In this document: positions 55,719 to 64,000 of the stretch, piece after piece
Position numbering within the stretch: the stretch's first letter is position 1
Layout of the letters: each line of letters starts with the position of its first letter
Assembly (NCBI RefSeq): GCF_002007205.1
Contig: NZ_LAZS01000005.1
Span: forward strand, 1,302,001-1,366,000
Length of the DNA: 64,000 nt
Source of the DNA: Ensifer adhaerens
GTDB taxonomy: Bacteria > Pseudomonadota > Alphaproteobacteria > Rhizobiales > Rhizobiaceae
Reading direction: 5' to 3'
Position numbers and translations under genes: made by a program
Notes under the pieces: model-generated
Told to the model about the DNA's origin: nothing
Database searches by the model: none
What the model saw: only the letters and a program-made list of their open reading frames with translations

Positions 55719-57140
55719 TTACGTAACGTGGAACCACCAGGTGGCGATGCCGAGGAAACTGAAGAAGCCGGTGATGTCGGTGATGGCGGTGACGAAGACC
55801 GCCGAGGAGACCGCGGGGTCGGCGCCGAAGCGGTCGAGGCAGAGCGGCACGAGGATGCCGCCAAGGGCTGCGGCCATCATGTTGATCAGCATGGCCGTGG
55901 CGATGATGCCGCCGATGTTCGGATCCTGAAACCAGAGACCGGCAAGCAGCCCAATCAGCGTGCCGAAGATCATGCCGTTCAGCAACCCGACGCCTGCTTC
56001 ACGCCGGATGATGCGCGGCGCGTTATGAATGTCGAGGCCTCGGGTTGCGAGCGCGCGCACGGTGACCGTCATCGTCTGCGAACCGGCGTTGCCGCCCATG
56101 CCGGCAACGATCGGCATGAGGATGGCGAGCGCGACGATCTGCTGGATCGTCGCATCGAAGAGACCGATGACCGAAGCGGAAATGCAGGCGGTCATCGAAT
56201 TGATGAACAGCCAGGGCACGCGCGAGCGCGATGCTTCCGCCACCGAGTCCGACAGTTCTTCGTCACCGACGCCGCTCAGGCGCAACAGGTCTTCCTCGGC
56301 TTCTTCCTGAATGACGTCGACAACATCATCGATGGTGAGCACACCGACCAGCCGGCCATTGTCGTCGACGACGGCGGCGGAGAGAAGGTCGTATTGCTCA
56401 AACAGTTGAGCCGCCTCTTCCTGGTCCATCTCGGCCGGAATGGCATGGCTCGTGTCGTGCATGATCGCGTCGACCTTGATCGACCGCTTGGTTCTGAGGA
56501 TGCGGTCAAGGTCCATCGCGCCGAGCAGCTTGAAGGTCGGGTCGATCACGAAAATCTGCGTAAAACTCTCCGGCAGATCCTCGTCTTCGCGCATGTAGTC
56601 GATCGTCTGGCCGACGGTCCAGAACGGCGGCACCGCCACGAACTCGGTCTGCATGCGCCGGCCGGCCGTGCTTTCGGGATAATCCAGCGAGCGGCGGAGG
56701 CGAACCCGCTCGGTAAACGGCAGCTTCGCCAGGATCTCGTCCTGGTCTTCCTGGTCCAGGTCTTCCAGAATGTAGACGGCATCGTCCGAATCCATCTCGC
56801 CGATGGCCTCGGCGATCTGCTCGTTCGGCATGTGCTCGACGATATCGAGGCGGATCGCCTCGTCGACCTCGGTCAGCGACGAAAGGTCGAATTCCTTACC
56901 AAGCAGCGAGACGAGCGCAAGGCGCTGATCGGGCTGGATCGCCTCGAGCAGGTCACCCATTTCCGACGAGTGCAACCCGGCGACGTGCTGGCGCAGATAG
57001 ATCGTATCACGATCGGCGATCGCCGCGCCGACATGCATGAGAAAATCGGAACGGACCGAACCGTCGTCGGCATAGATGTCCGAACCGTCAAAGGCCTTGA
57101 CGTCTTCTGAGCCGCGGTCTTCGTCGCCAGTATTGCTCAT
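55719..57140 (-). CDS. mgtE: Magnesium transporter MgtE
   Basis: A 473-aa Mg(II) channel. The N domain (about 30-135) has the acidic helical repeats EMGDLLEAIQPDQRLALVSLL, in part, and IAEAIGEMDSDDAVYILEDL. The CBS pair follows (ESFTQIFVIDPTFKLLGAMDLD, then LVGVLTIDDVVDVIQEEAEED, each in part). The membrane part has the pore motifs MPIVAGMGGNAGSQTMTV and GLLNGMIFGTLIGLLAG. The ATG at 57140 follows GAGGGC. The acidic N domain and CBS gate on cytoplasmic Mg, as known for MgtE. Confidence 0.97.
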   Translation of the reverse strand: MSNTGDEDRGSEDVKAFDGSDIYADDGSVRSDFLMHVGAAIADRDTIYLRQHVAGLHSSEMGDLLEAIQPDQRLALVSLLGKEFDLSSLTEVDEAIRLDIVEHMPNEQIAEAIGEMDSDDAVYILEDLDQEDQDEILAKLPFTERVRLRRSLDYPESTAGRRMQTEFVAVPPFWTVGQTIDYMREDEDLPESFTQIFVIDPTFKLLGAMDLDRILRTKRSIKVDAIMHDTSHAIPAEMDQEEAAQLFEQYDLLSAAVVDDNGRLVGVLTIDDVVDVIQEEAEEDLLRLSGVGDEELSDSVAEASRSRVPWLFINSMTACISASVIGLFDATIQQIVALAILMPIVAGMGGNAGSQTMTVTVRALATRGLDIHNAPRIIRREAGVGLLNGMIFGTLIGLLAGLWFQDPNIGGIIATAMLINMMAAALGGILVPLCLDRFGADPAVSSAVFVTAITDITGFFSFLGIATWWFHVT

Positions 57141-57460
57141 GTGCGCCCTCGAAACGATTGGTTGCTTCCCGGTCGTCCACCTCGCGAGCGGGAAAGAATG
57201 CGTCACTGACGGTTGCCTGCCCCTCAACCGCCGCCATGCGCGGGAAGATGGGCTTTACAGCCTGCTAGCGCAAAGCCCTGCTGAGGTCCACAGCACAGAT
57301 ACCACCGGGCGCGCCGCAACAACAGATTTATTCAAGCTGTTGCAAATACATGAAAAACCGGCTGCATCCCGACACAGTCGACATCGATCGCGCGATCGGC
57401 TAGCACTTCAGTCAAGATGACGGAGGCGCAGCACCCATTCGCGCCGCCAAGGAAGATCTG
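57141..57460. other. Intergenic region between mgtE and the deformylase-like gene
   Basis: About 320 bases between divergent genes. A CGATCGCG-type GC cluster and the palindrome GCGCGC near 57391 are seen but no gene, terminator or recognised Mg-sensing RNA. It should hold both promoters. Confidence 0.4.
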
Positions 57461-57970
57461 ATGGCCATTCGCCCCATTATCCGCTTTCCTAATCTGTTGC
57501 TGACCAGGAAAGCGGAGACGATCACCCGTTTCGACCCGGCGCTTGAGGCGCTCGCGACCGACCTTCTCGACACGATGCGGGCCGCCCCCGGCGTCGGCAT
57601 CACAGCGCCGCATATCGGCGTCCTGGAGCGCGTGACGGTGATTGAGCTCGATCGCGACAGCGGCGCCAGGACCTTCGTCAATCCGGAAGTCGTCTGGCAC
57701 AGCGACCAGACGACGACGCATACGGAAGGCAGCGTCTCGATGCCGGGCATCCTGGAAGAGGTCGAGCGCCCGAACGCCGTTCGCATCCGCTACCAGACGC
57801 TTGGCGGCGAGACGGTCGAGGAGGAAGCCGACGGCTTCATGGCCATCTGCCTGCAGCACGAGATCGACCAGCTCGACGGCATCTTCTGGACACAACGGCT
57901 CTCGCGCCTGAAACGCGATCGCGCCATCAAGAAGTTCGAAAAGCTGACACGGGAACAGGCGCGCAGCTAG
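57461..57970 (+). CDS. Peptide deformylase-like protein lacking two metal ligands
   Basis: A 169-aa protein with the overall deformylase layout. The three signature motifs are altered. Motif 1 (GxGLAAxQ) reads GVGITAPHIG. Motif 2 (EGCLS) reads EGSVSMPG, with the metal-ligand Cys replaced by Ser. Motif 3 (HExxH) reads QHEIDQLDG, with the second ligand His replaced by Gln. The catalytic Glu in HE is kept. It cannot bind metal in the normal way and is probably not an active deformylase. Such paralogues are known beside a functional def gene, which would lie elsewhere. Confidence 0.85.
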   Translation: MAIRPIIRFPNLLLTRKAETITRFDPALEALATDLLDTMRAAPGVGITAPHIGVLERVTVIELDRDSGARTFVNPEVVWHSDQTTTHTEGSVSMPGILEEVERPNAVRIRYQTLGGETVEEEADGFMAICLQHEIDQLDGIFWTQRLSRLKRDRAIKKFEKLTREQARS

Positions 57971-58022
57971 CGCGGCGGCTCCACGCCCACAACATCAAGT
58001 CAAAGCCACCAAGGACCGAACC

Positions 58023-58292
58023 ATGAAACCGACCTATCTCGCCGTCATCGGCCTCCTCGCGCTTGCCGGCTGCAACAGCGCCCAGCAGAATCTGGAGCCC
58101 CTGCCCCAGAGCCTGACCTATGGCGAGAACGCAGCCAACAGAAAGACACAGGCCGCACCGGGCGCCATGGTCCAGAACCGATTCATGTATGAGGGCCAGA
58201 TGGTCTACGAAACCTACGAGGTTCAGCCCGATCGCACCTACAAGCTCGTCCGCCGCCGCATGGACCAGAGCGGACCGGCCGGCAACAGCTGA
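58023..58292 (+). CDS. Small lipoprotein, unknown function
   Basis: An 89-aa protein with a lipoprotein signal (residues 1-17, LALAGC lipobox). The mature part is polar (CNSAQQNLEPLPQSLTYGE), with an end rich in charge (YEVQPDRTYKLVRRRMDQSG). No family recognised. It follows the deformylase-like gene after 52 bases on the same strand and may share its transcript. Confidence 0.8.
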   Translation: MKPTYLAVIGLLALAGCNSAQQNLEPLPQSLTYGENAANRKTQAAPGAMVQNRFMYEGQMVYETYEVQPDRTYKLVRRRMDQSGPAGNS

Positions 58293-58345
58293 CAAGCGTC
58301 TGCGCATGGCGTACGGGCGCAGCGGCCTCGGTCGCCCGTGCGCAA

Positions 58346-59548
58346 CTACGCAGATCCAGCCGGTGGCTTGGGAAGCGTAGCGTAAACTGCCGTTTCGAAT
58401 TCGAGGTATCCCCCGATCGATGCGGGGTCGGCGAAGGGGAATATCTGGGTCGCCCACAGTCCGCCGATACCACTTTGTCGGTCTATCCAGAAATAGAGAT
58501 TGGCGAGCCCCGCCCAGCCCAGCGCGCCGGCCGCTCGCCCTGTCGGCGCCACCGCATCGTTGATCATGAAGCCGAGCCCCCAGGACTTCGGCATGCCCGG
58601 GAAAAATTCGGCATCGTGCGAAAGGCTTGGGATCACCCCCGGAAGCCTACTGATCTTCTTGTCTCCAAGACCGTTCTTTTCCGCCATTTCGACGGTTTCG
58701 GCCTTCAGCACGCGACCGCCGGGCGACACTCCAGCATTGAGCCACATGCGGATAAACTTGGCGTAGTCCACAGCCGTCGAATAGAGACCATGCCCGCCCA
58801 TCTGGACCTCTGGGTCTTGTGGCAGCCTGAAATCAGGCCGCGGCGTCAAACGTCCGGCATCGTCCCTTTGATGCAAAGTGACCACCCGCGAGGCCATGGA
58901 TGGGGTCATTGCAAAGCCGGTATCCTCCATGCCAAGCGGCTGGAATATTCGCTCCGCCATCACGGTTCCAAGCCGCTTGCCGGTAATGCCCTCCACGACC
59001 TGCCCGGCCCAGTCCATGTTGCTCCCATATTCCCAGTCGTCGCCGGGATCGAAGAGCAAGGGCGTCCGGATGGAGGCATGGGACGCCGTGATCACGCTTG
59101 GCTGCCCATGTTGTCGGGCCAACCTGGCATAGGTCTCGTTGAAAAAATCATAGCCAAGGCCGGCCGTGTGCAGGAGCAGCATACGCGTGGTGATATCCCG
59201 TCTGGGCGGGCGGAACTTCGGGTTCCCCGCGGCATCGAAGCCGTCGATCACCTGCAGCTTGCCGATCTCTGGTGCGTACTGCCTGGCTGGAGCGTCGAGG
59301 TCGAGCCTGCCCTCCTCGAGCAATTGCAGGCAGGCCGTCGCGGTAATCGCCTTGGTCATCGAGAAAATCGCAAAGACGCTGTCGACGGTCATATCCGTCG
59401 AGGAAGCCAAAGCGCGCTTTCCGGCCGCCCCATCGTAGATATTGCCGCGTCCGTCCGTGGCGATCGCGACGACGCCCGGCACGCCATCGGCGGCGCTGAC
59501 AACGGCATTGAGGATTGCATCGGCAGCTGTCTTGAGATCGCCAAGCAA
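58346..59548 (-). CDS. Serine hydrolase of the beta-lactamase/class C family
   Basis: A serine-beta-lactamase-like hydrolase of about 400 aa (EstB/PBP4*-type). The catalytic motif is [15 protein letters not shown] (S-x-x-K), the second element is [11 protein letters not shown] (Y-x-N), and a GGHGLYS/GLGFM region follows. No signal peptide at the chosen start. TTG at 59548 follows GGGAGG, and GTG at 59593 follows GAGGG; no ATG fits. The long frame to 59767 is unlikely. Esterase or amidase activity is expected; the substrate is unknown. Confidence 0.87.
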   Translation of the reverse strand: MLGDLKTAADAILNAVVSAADGVPGVVAIATDGRGNIYDGAAGKRALASSTDMTVDSVFAIFSMTKAITATACLQLLEEGRLDLDAPARQYAPEIGKLQVIDGFDAAGNPKFRPPRRDITTRMLLLHTAGLGYDFFNETYARLARQHGQPSVITASHASIRTPLLFDPGDDWEYGSNMDWAGQVVEGITGKRLGTVMAERIFQPLGMEDTGFAMTPSMASRVVTLHQRDDAGRLTPRPDFRLPQDPEVQMGGHGLYSTAVDYAKFIRMWLNAGVSPGGRVLKAETVEMAEKNGLGDKKISRLPGVIPSLSHDAEFFPGMPKSWGLGFMINDAVAPTGRAAGALGWAGLANLYFWIDRQSGIGGLWATQIFPFADPASIGGYLEFETAVYATLPKPPAGSA

Positions 59549-59814
59549 AGGAACCTCCCACGTAAGCAACGGCTCCTCAGCGGAGGCAATCACTGAACCC
59601 TCGCCACGGCACGCGCGTCGTTTCCGACCCGCCTTCACCTGGACCGGCGGCCAGATCTTAGCACAAAAGGCGGCCTGGGACATTTTTGCGCCGGCCTCGT
59701 GGAACGGGAGATGTGCCGGCCATCTGAACTCGGCACGAGCAAGACCGGGACTGCCATATGGCGTCACGATCCCTGTACGAGGGGGAGAGACCGACTGAGA
59801 TAAACGTGTGATTT

Positions 59815-59841
59815 AAAACAAAAAACCCGGCCGAAGCCGGG
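59815..59841 (-). terminator. Intrinsic terminator of tRNA-Leu copy 1
   Basis: CCCGGC (59826-59831) pairs with GCCGGG (59836-59841) across a CGAA loop, which reads TTCG in the minus-strand transcript. It is followed on the minus strand by TTTTTTGTTTT. Confidence 0.85.
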
Positions 59842-59845
59842 TATT

Positions 59846-59930
59846 TGGTGCGGTCGAGAAGACTCGAACTTCCACGGGTTGCCCCACAGCGACCTCAACG
59901 CTGCGCGTCTACCAATTCCGCCACGACCGC
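59846..59930 (-). tRNA. tRNA-Leu (anticodon GAG), copy 1
   Basis: An 85-base gene including an encoded CCA (59846-59848). The acceptor arms are GCGGTCG and CGACCGC; the anticodon stem/loop is CAGCG-TTGAGGT-CGCTG with anticodon GAG (reads CUC and CUU). A long variable arm is present, as expected for a class II tRNA. T-arm GAAG-TTCGAGTC-TTC. Confidence 0.97.
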
Positions 59931-59964
59931 ATCGTGGTAGGGCCGACTTGCGTCGGCGCGGCTG

Positions 59965-59993
59965 CATGTAGCAAAAGCCCCTTGCGTGCACAA
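59965..59993 (-). promoter_or_regulatory. Promoter of tRNA-Leu copy 1
   Basis: On the minus strand TTGTGC (-35) and TACATG (-10) are separated by 17 bases, about 35 bases before the tRNA. The same boxes are kept in copy 2 although the spacer sequence differs, which supports them. Confidence 0.6.
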
Positions 59994-60280
59994 GGGATGG
60001 CTGTGGACAATTCGAACAATGGTGACGGACGTCAGTGGCAGTCGCATTGCAATGGGAAAAAGCCGAGTTCGGCGGCCGCCTGCCTGACCCGCAGAACGAG
60101 CTACCGGCGTCATCGGAAGGCCTCCTCTCGCCGCAACAGGATCGTCGGCAATGTCTCCGAGCGCGAGCCACCGGACAACGCCATCTCGCCCTATTCCAAT
60201 GCCCGGCGTTAACCGGAGGCGGAAGGGATGCATGCGACGCCATTCCAACCAGCAGGCCGGCCTTGGCTAACATCAGGATT

Positions 60281-60308
60281 AAAAACAAAAAACCCGGCCG
60301 AAGCCGGG
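60281..60308 (-). terminator. Intrinsic terminator of tRNA-Leu copy 2
   Basis: CCCGGC (60293-60298) with GCCGGG (60303-60308), followed on the minus strand by TTTTTTGTTTTT. Confidence 0.85.
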
Positions 60309-60314
60309 TTTTTT

Positions 60315-60399
60315 TGGTGCGGTCGAGAAGACTCGAACTTCCACGGGTTGCCCCACAGCGACCTCAACGCTGCGCGTCTACCAATTCCGCCACGACCGC
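60315..60399 (-). tRNA. tRNA-Leu (anticodon GAG), copy 2
   Basis: Identical to copy 1 over the whole 85 bases, including CCA. Anticodon GAG. Confidence 0.97.
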
Positions 60400-60433
60400 A
60401 TCGTGGTAGGGCCGACTTGCGTCGACGGGGCTG

Positions 60434-60462
60434 CATGTAGCAAAAGCCCATTGGGGGCACAA
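60434..60462 (-). promoter_or_regulatory. Promoter of tRNA-Leu copy 2
   Basis: TTGTGC and TACATG, 17 bases apart, on the minus strand, about 35 bases before the tRNA. The boxes match copy 1 while the spacer differs. Confidence 0.6.
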
Positions 60463-60592
60463 GGGGATGACGAGAGAAATTTGACGGGAACTGAAACTAT
60501 TTCAACGGCCCGTTCGGGAACCCCCGGAAACGCTGGACTCTTGCTCCGCGCCATCCCATGTACAGGCTCTGAAAAACAGGAATGCCGAACGA

Positions 60593-61312
60593 ATGCAGCG
60601 TGAAAATCTGAGCCAGGAGATGTTCGCCCCTCCGGAATCGCCTCCGGTTCGCTGGCGTATCGCCTCCGAACTGGTGGACTACCCACAGGCCGTCGAGCTG
60701 ATGGAGCAGGAAGCCGCCGCGATCGCCGCCGGCACCGCCGACGAACTCGTCTGGCTGGTCGAACATCCGCCGCTTTATACCGCCGGCACCAGCGCCGATG
60801 CCGCTGATCTGGTGATGCCCGATCGCTTTCCGGTCTTTGCCACCGGCCGTGGCGGCGAATACACCTATCATGGCCCCGGCCAGCGCGTCGTCTACGTCAT
60901 GCTTGATCTCAAGCGCCGCAAACAGGACGTGCGCGCCTTCGTCGCCGCGCTCGAAAGCGTCGTCATCTCGACGCTCGATTCGATGAACGTTCGGGGCGAG
61001 CGCCGCGAGGACCGCGTCGGCGTCTGGGTGCGGCGCCCGGAAAAGCCTGCCCTGCCCGACGGCTCCATGTCGGAAGACAAGATCGCCGCGATCGGCATCC
61101 GCCTGCGCAAATGGGTGAGTTTCCATGGCTTTGCGCTCAACGTCGACCCGGATCTCGACCATTTCGGCGGCATCGTGCCCTGCGGCATTCGCGGTTATGG
61201 CGTCACCAGCCTCGTCGATCTCGGCCTGCCCGTGATGATGCCGGACGTGGATATCCGCTTGCGCGAGGCCTTCGAGAGCGTGTTCGGTCCGACGCGGAAC
61301 GACGCGTCGTAA
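60593..61312 (+). CDS. lipB: Octanoyl-[acyl-carrier protein]:protein N-octanoyltransferase
   Basis: It transfers octanoate from ACP to lipoyl domains, such as that of pdhB in this window. The protein has 239 aa. Motifs are [37 protein letters not shown], the catalytic Lys in [23 protein letters not shown], in part, and the catalytic Cys in [14 protein letters not shown]. The ATG at 60593 is used; an in-frame ATG at 60620 is very close to a GGAG. Confidence 0.97.
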   Translation: MQRENLSQEMFAPPESPPVRWRIASELVDYPQAVELMEQEAAAIAAGTADELVWLVEHPPLYTAGTSADAADLVMPDRFPVFATGRGGEYTYHGPGQRVVYVMLDLKRRKQDVRAFVAALESVVISTLDSMNVRGERREDRVGVWVRRPEKPALPDGSMSEDKIAAIGIRLRKWVSFHGFALNVDPDLDHFGGIVPCGIRGYGVTSLVDLGLPVMMPDVDIRLREAFESVFGPTRNDAS

Positions 61313-61318
61313 GCCCGT

Positions 61319-62257
61319 TCAACTTGCCGTTCGACGTCCAGCCTGCCGCTCACGCCAGATGATGAAGAGGCCCGAGCCAACGATGATGGCGATACCAAGC
61401 CATTTGGAGAGCGACGGAAAGTCTCCGAAGATGAGATAACCGAGCGCCGTCGCCGTGACGATCTCGAAATAATGAAACGGTGCGAGCAGCGAGACGGGTG
61501 CCGCCCGGAACGCCTTGACCACCAGCAGATGGCCGTAGCCGGACAGCGCGCCAAGCACGATCACGAGCATCCAGCCAAGCGGCGACTTCGGCAGCGACGG
61601 CACGAAATCGGCGCTGCCCATGCCGTTGCCGATCAGGATCACCAGCGCCATCGTCAATGTGCCGCCGATGCCGGCAATTGTCTGCATCGTCAGCGGCGAG
61701 TCGCCGGTACCGACAGCGCGGTTGAGGAGCAGGTAGCAGGCAAAGACGAAGGCGCAGGCAACCGGCAACAGCGCGGTCAGGCCGAAAGCGGCAAAGCTCG
61801 GCTGGATGACGATCATCGCTCCACCGAAACCGACGACAATGGCGAGCCAGCGCCGCCAGCCCACCCTCTCCTTCAGAAAGACGGCCGAGAGGCAGGTGAG
61901 GATGAAGGGCTCGACGAAATAGATGGCGAAGGTGTCGGCAAGCGGCATGTACTTCACGGAAATGAAGAAGAACAGCGCGGCGGTTGCGAGCAGCACGCCG
62001 CGCAGCAGGTTTGCCCAAGGGCGCTTCGGCCTCAGCGCCCGCAGGCCGCCGGCGCCAAGCAGCATCGGCAACGTCGCCACCAACTGGAAGAAAAAGCGGT
62101 AGAAGGTCACCTGGCCGGGCGACATGCCCTCATAGACGGCCATATATTTCGCGATCACGTCCATGCCGGGCAGAATGACCATGGCGAAGAGCATGATGGC
62201 GACGCCCTGCATCACCGTGTCTGTGTGTTCGGCGGTCGCGGTTCGGGCGTCTGTCAT
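61319..62257 (-). CDS. DMT-superfamily (EamA) transporter
   Basis: A 312-aa exporter with ten membrane helices arranged as two EamA repeats. Repeat one ends FAIYFVEPFILTCLSAVFLKERVGWRR and repeat two ends HYFEIVTATALGYLIFGDFPSLSKWLG, each in part. Such proteins export amino acids or metabolites; the substrate is unknown. It converges with lipB (6-base gap) and is divergent from the XRE gene. Confidence 0.93.
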   Translation of the reverse strand: MTDARTATAEHTDTVMQGVAIMLFAMVILPGMDVIAKYMAVYEGMSPGQVTFYRFFFQLVATLPMLLGAGGLRALRPKRPWANLLRGVLLATAALFFFISVKYMPLADTFAIYFVEPFILTCLSAVFLKERVGWRRWLAIVVGFGGAMIVIQPSFAAFGLTALLPVACAFVFACYLLLNRAVGTGDSPLTMQTIAGIGGTLTMALVILIGNGMGSADFVPSLPKSPLGWMLVIVLGALSGYGHLLVVKAFRAAPVSLLAPFHYFEIVTATALGYLIFGDFPSLSKWLGIAIIVGSGLFIIWRERQAGRRTAS

Positions 62258-62503
62258 GGGGCAAGCTCCTCTGGCCGCCGCACATTAGAGCCTATGCCCT
62301 GGTTTTCAACGGTTGAAGATGCGACGAGCAAGGAACTATCCGCGCCCTAGCCGCAATTGACGGTGTTTTTGGCGCTTCGGGGTGGTCCCTCGCCGCCCAA
62401 ATGCCTATAAGCTCAGGACAATCTTCCGCCCCGGACCTCAAAATCGGCGTTCAGCCTCCGAGGTCCGGTACCTTTGAACGTGACCGTGGCAAAGGAGATA
62501 TCC

Positions 62504-62902
62504 ATGCGCTTGTCCACCGAAACGATGATTGCCCGCCTGCGCGACACCAGCGACGGTGATACGCTGGGAGGACGCATCTGGAGGGCGCGCGACGCCGCCA
62601 ATCTCAGCACCAAGGAACTGGCCGACCAGCTCGGCGTGCGCGTAGAAACGATCGCGGCCTGGGAACGGGACCGGGCGGAACCCCGGACGAACCGGCTGTT
62701 CATGCTCGCGGGCGTTCTCGGCGTGACCCCGGCCTGGCTGATCGCCGGGCTTGGCCGCGCGCCGGATGCCGACGCAATCGACGACGAGAAGGACGGCCTG
62801 CGCGAGCAGCTCGCTCTCGTCAAGAAGCTGCACGAACAGACCGGCAAGGCCATCGCCGCACTTGAGATGGAACTCAATCGCGTTCAACAGAACATTCGAT
62901 AA
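62504..62902 (+). CDS. XRE-family transcriptional regulator
   Basis: A 132-aa regulator. HTH_3 lies at about 28-85: IWRARDAANLSTKELADQLG, VRVETIAAWERDRAEPRTNR. A C-terminal helix (EQLALVKKLHEQTGKAIAALEMEL) resembles a coiled-coil dimerisation segment. The ATG at 62504 follows AAAGGAGATATCC. It precedes the formaldehyde dehydrogenase gene by 69 bases on the same strand and may control it; that is inference. Confidence 0.9.
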   Translation: MRLSTETMIARLRDTSDGDTLGGRIWRARDAANLSTKELADQLGVRVETIAAWERDRAEPRTNRLFMLAGVLGVTPAWLIAGLGRAPDADAIDDEKDGLREQLALVKKLHEQTGKAIAALEMELNRVQQNIR

Positions 62903-62971
62903 CCTATTGCGATTCCACTTAGGGCCGCCGTCCTGGCGGCCCGAAGTCATTTCAGTCCAAGGAGAAAATAG

Positions 62972-64000
<1,029 letters not shown>

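Larger units (their letters stand above)
59811..59998. repeat. Segmental duplication copy 1 around tRNA-Leu(GAG)
   Basis: This unit and 60280-60470 share a tRNA gene, its terminator and about 65 bases of upstream DNA. tRNA bodies are identical; flanks differ by a few substitutions and a 2-base indel near the CCA end. The copies are offset by 469 bases. Confidence 0.85.
60280..60470. repeat. Segmental duplication copy 2 around tRNA-Leu(GAG)
   Basis: Second copy of the tRNA-Leu unit; see the entry at 59811. The DNA between the copies (about 59999-60279) contains no recognisable gene. Confidence 0.85.

Overview
The window is a GC-rich chromosomal segment of an alphaproteobacterium, most likely a Rhizobiales species of the Ensifer/Sinorhizobium group. 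The evidence is the set of protein families and the blocks tpiA-secG-pyrG and kdsA-eno-ftsB-pdhA-pdhB. From memory these lie close together in the S. meliloti chromosome; no search was possible. Almost all of the window is a core-like chromosome. I see no insertion sequence, integrase, phage gene or CRISPR array.

Region by region. 1-5566 (minus strand) holds central carbon and envelope genes: pyruvate dehydrogenase E1 (pdhB partial, pdhA), ftsB, enolase, KDO-8-P synthase and a VOC-family protein. 5748-12576 looks accessory: a small lipoprotein, a methyltransferase, a four-gene phospholipid-type operon (acyltransferase, CDP-diglyceride synthase, membrane protein, unusual CDP-alcohol phosphatidyltransferase), a DUF418 membrane protein and an SdpR/SdpI pair. 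12676-15845 is pyrG-secG-tpiA. 15991-19509 has a methyltransferase, an acetyltransferase, a small helical protein, and a cytochrome b561/YceI pair. 19546-25344 is a minus-strand operon (HAD-UbiA, DprE1-like oxidase, SMR transporter, SDR, class III aminotransferase) that resembles a polyprenyl-phosphate-pentose donor pathway. It is the most interesting locus here.

25543-35333 carries a secreted hydrolase, parE, acetyltransferase, DUF2336, CitE-like, flavin reductase and nitroreductase genes and a PlsC-like acyltransferase. 35413-40849 has thrS, DUF1697, a yidD cluster with an IscU-like protein, then folE (behind a structured leader) and hisI. 41248-50602 has a patatin, CBS and rhomboid proteins, PAS and PilZ proteins, a BTLCP cysteine peptidase, a SPOR-tailed D,D-carboxypeptidase and DUF1489. 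50730-57140 has sdaA, a 33-residue membrane protein too short for ordinary gene calling, three membrane proteins in a row, a LiuR-like MerR regulator and mgtE. 57461-64000 has a deformylase-like protein missing metal ligands, a lipoprotein, a serine hydrolase, two identical tRNA-Leu(GAG) genes on a segmental duplication, lipB, a DMT exporter, an XRE regulator and the start of glutathione-dependent formaldehyde dehydrogenase.

Many operon neighbours overlap by ATGA or TGATG, which implies translational coupling. Clear intrinsic terminators separate many units. Coordinates of genes include the stop codon. Starts were chosen from Shine-Dalgarno spacing and the usual family N-terminus.
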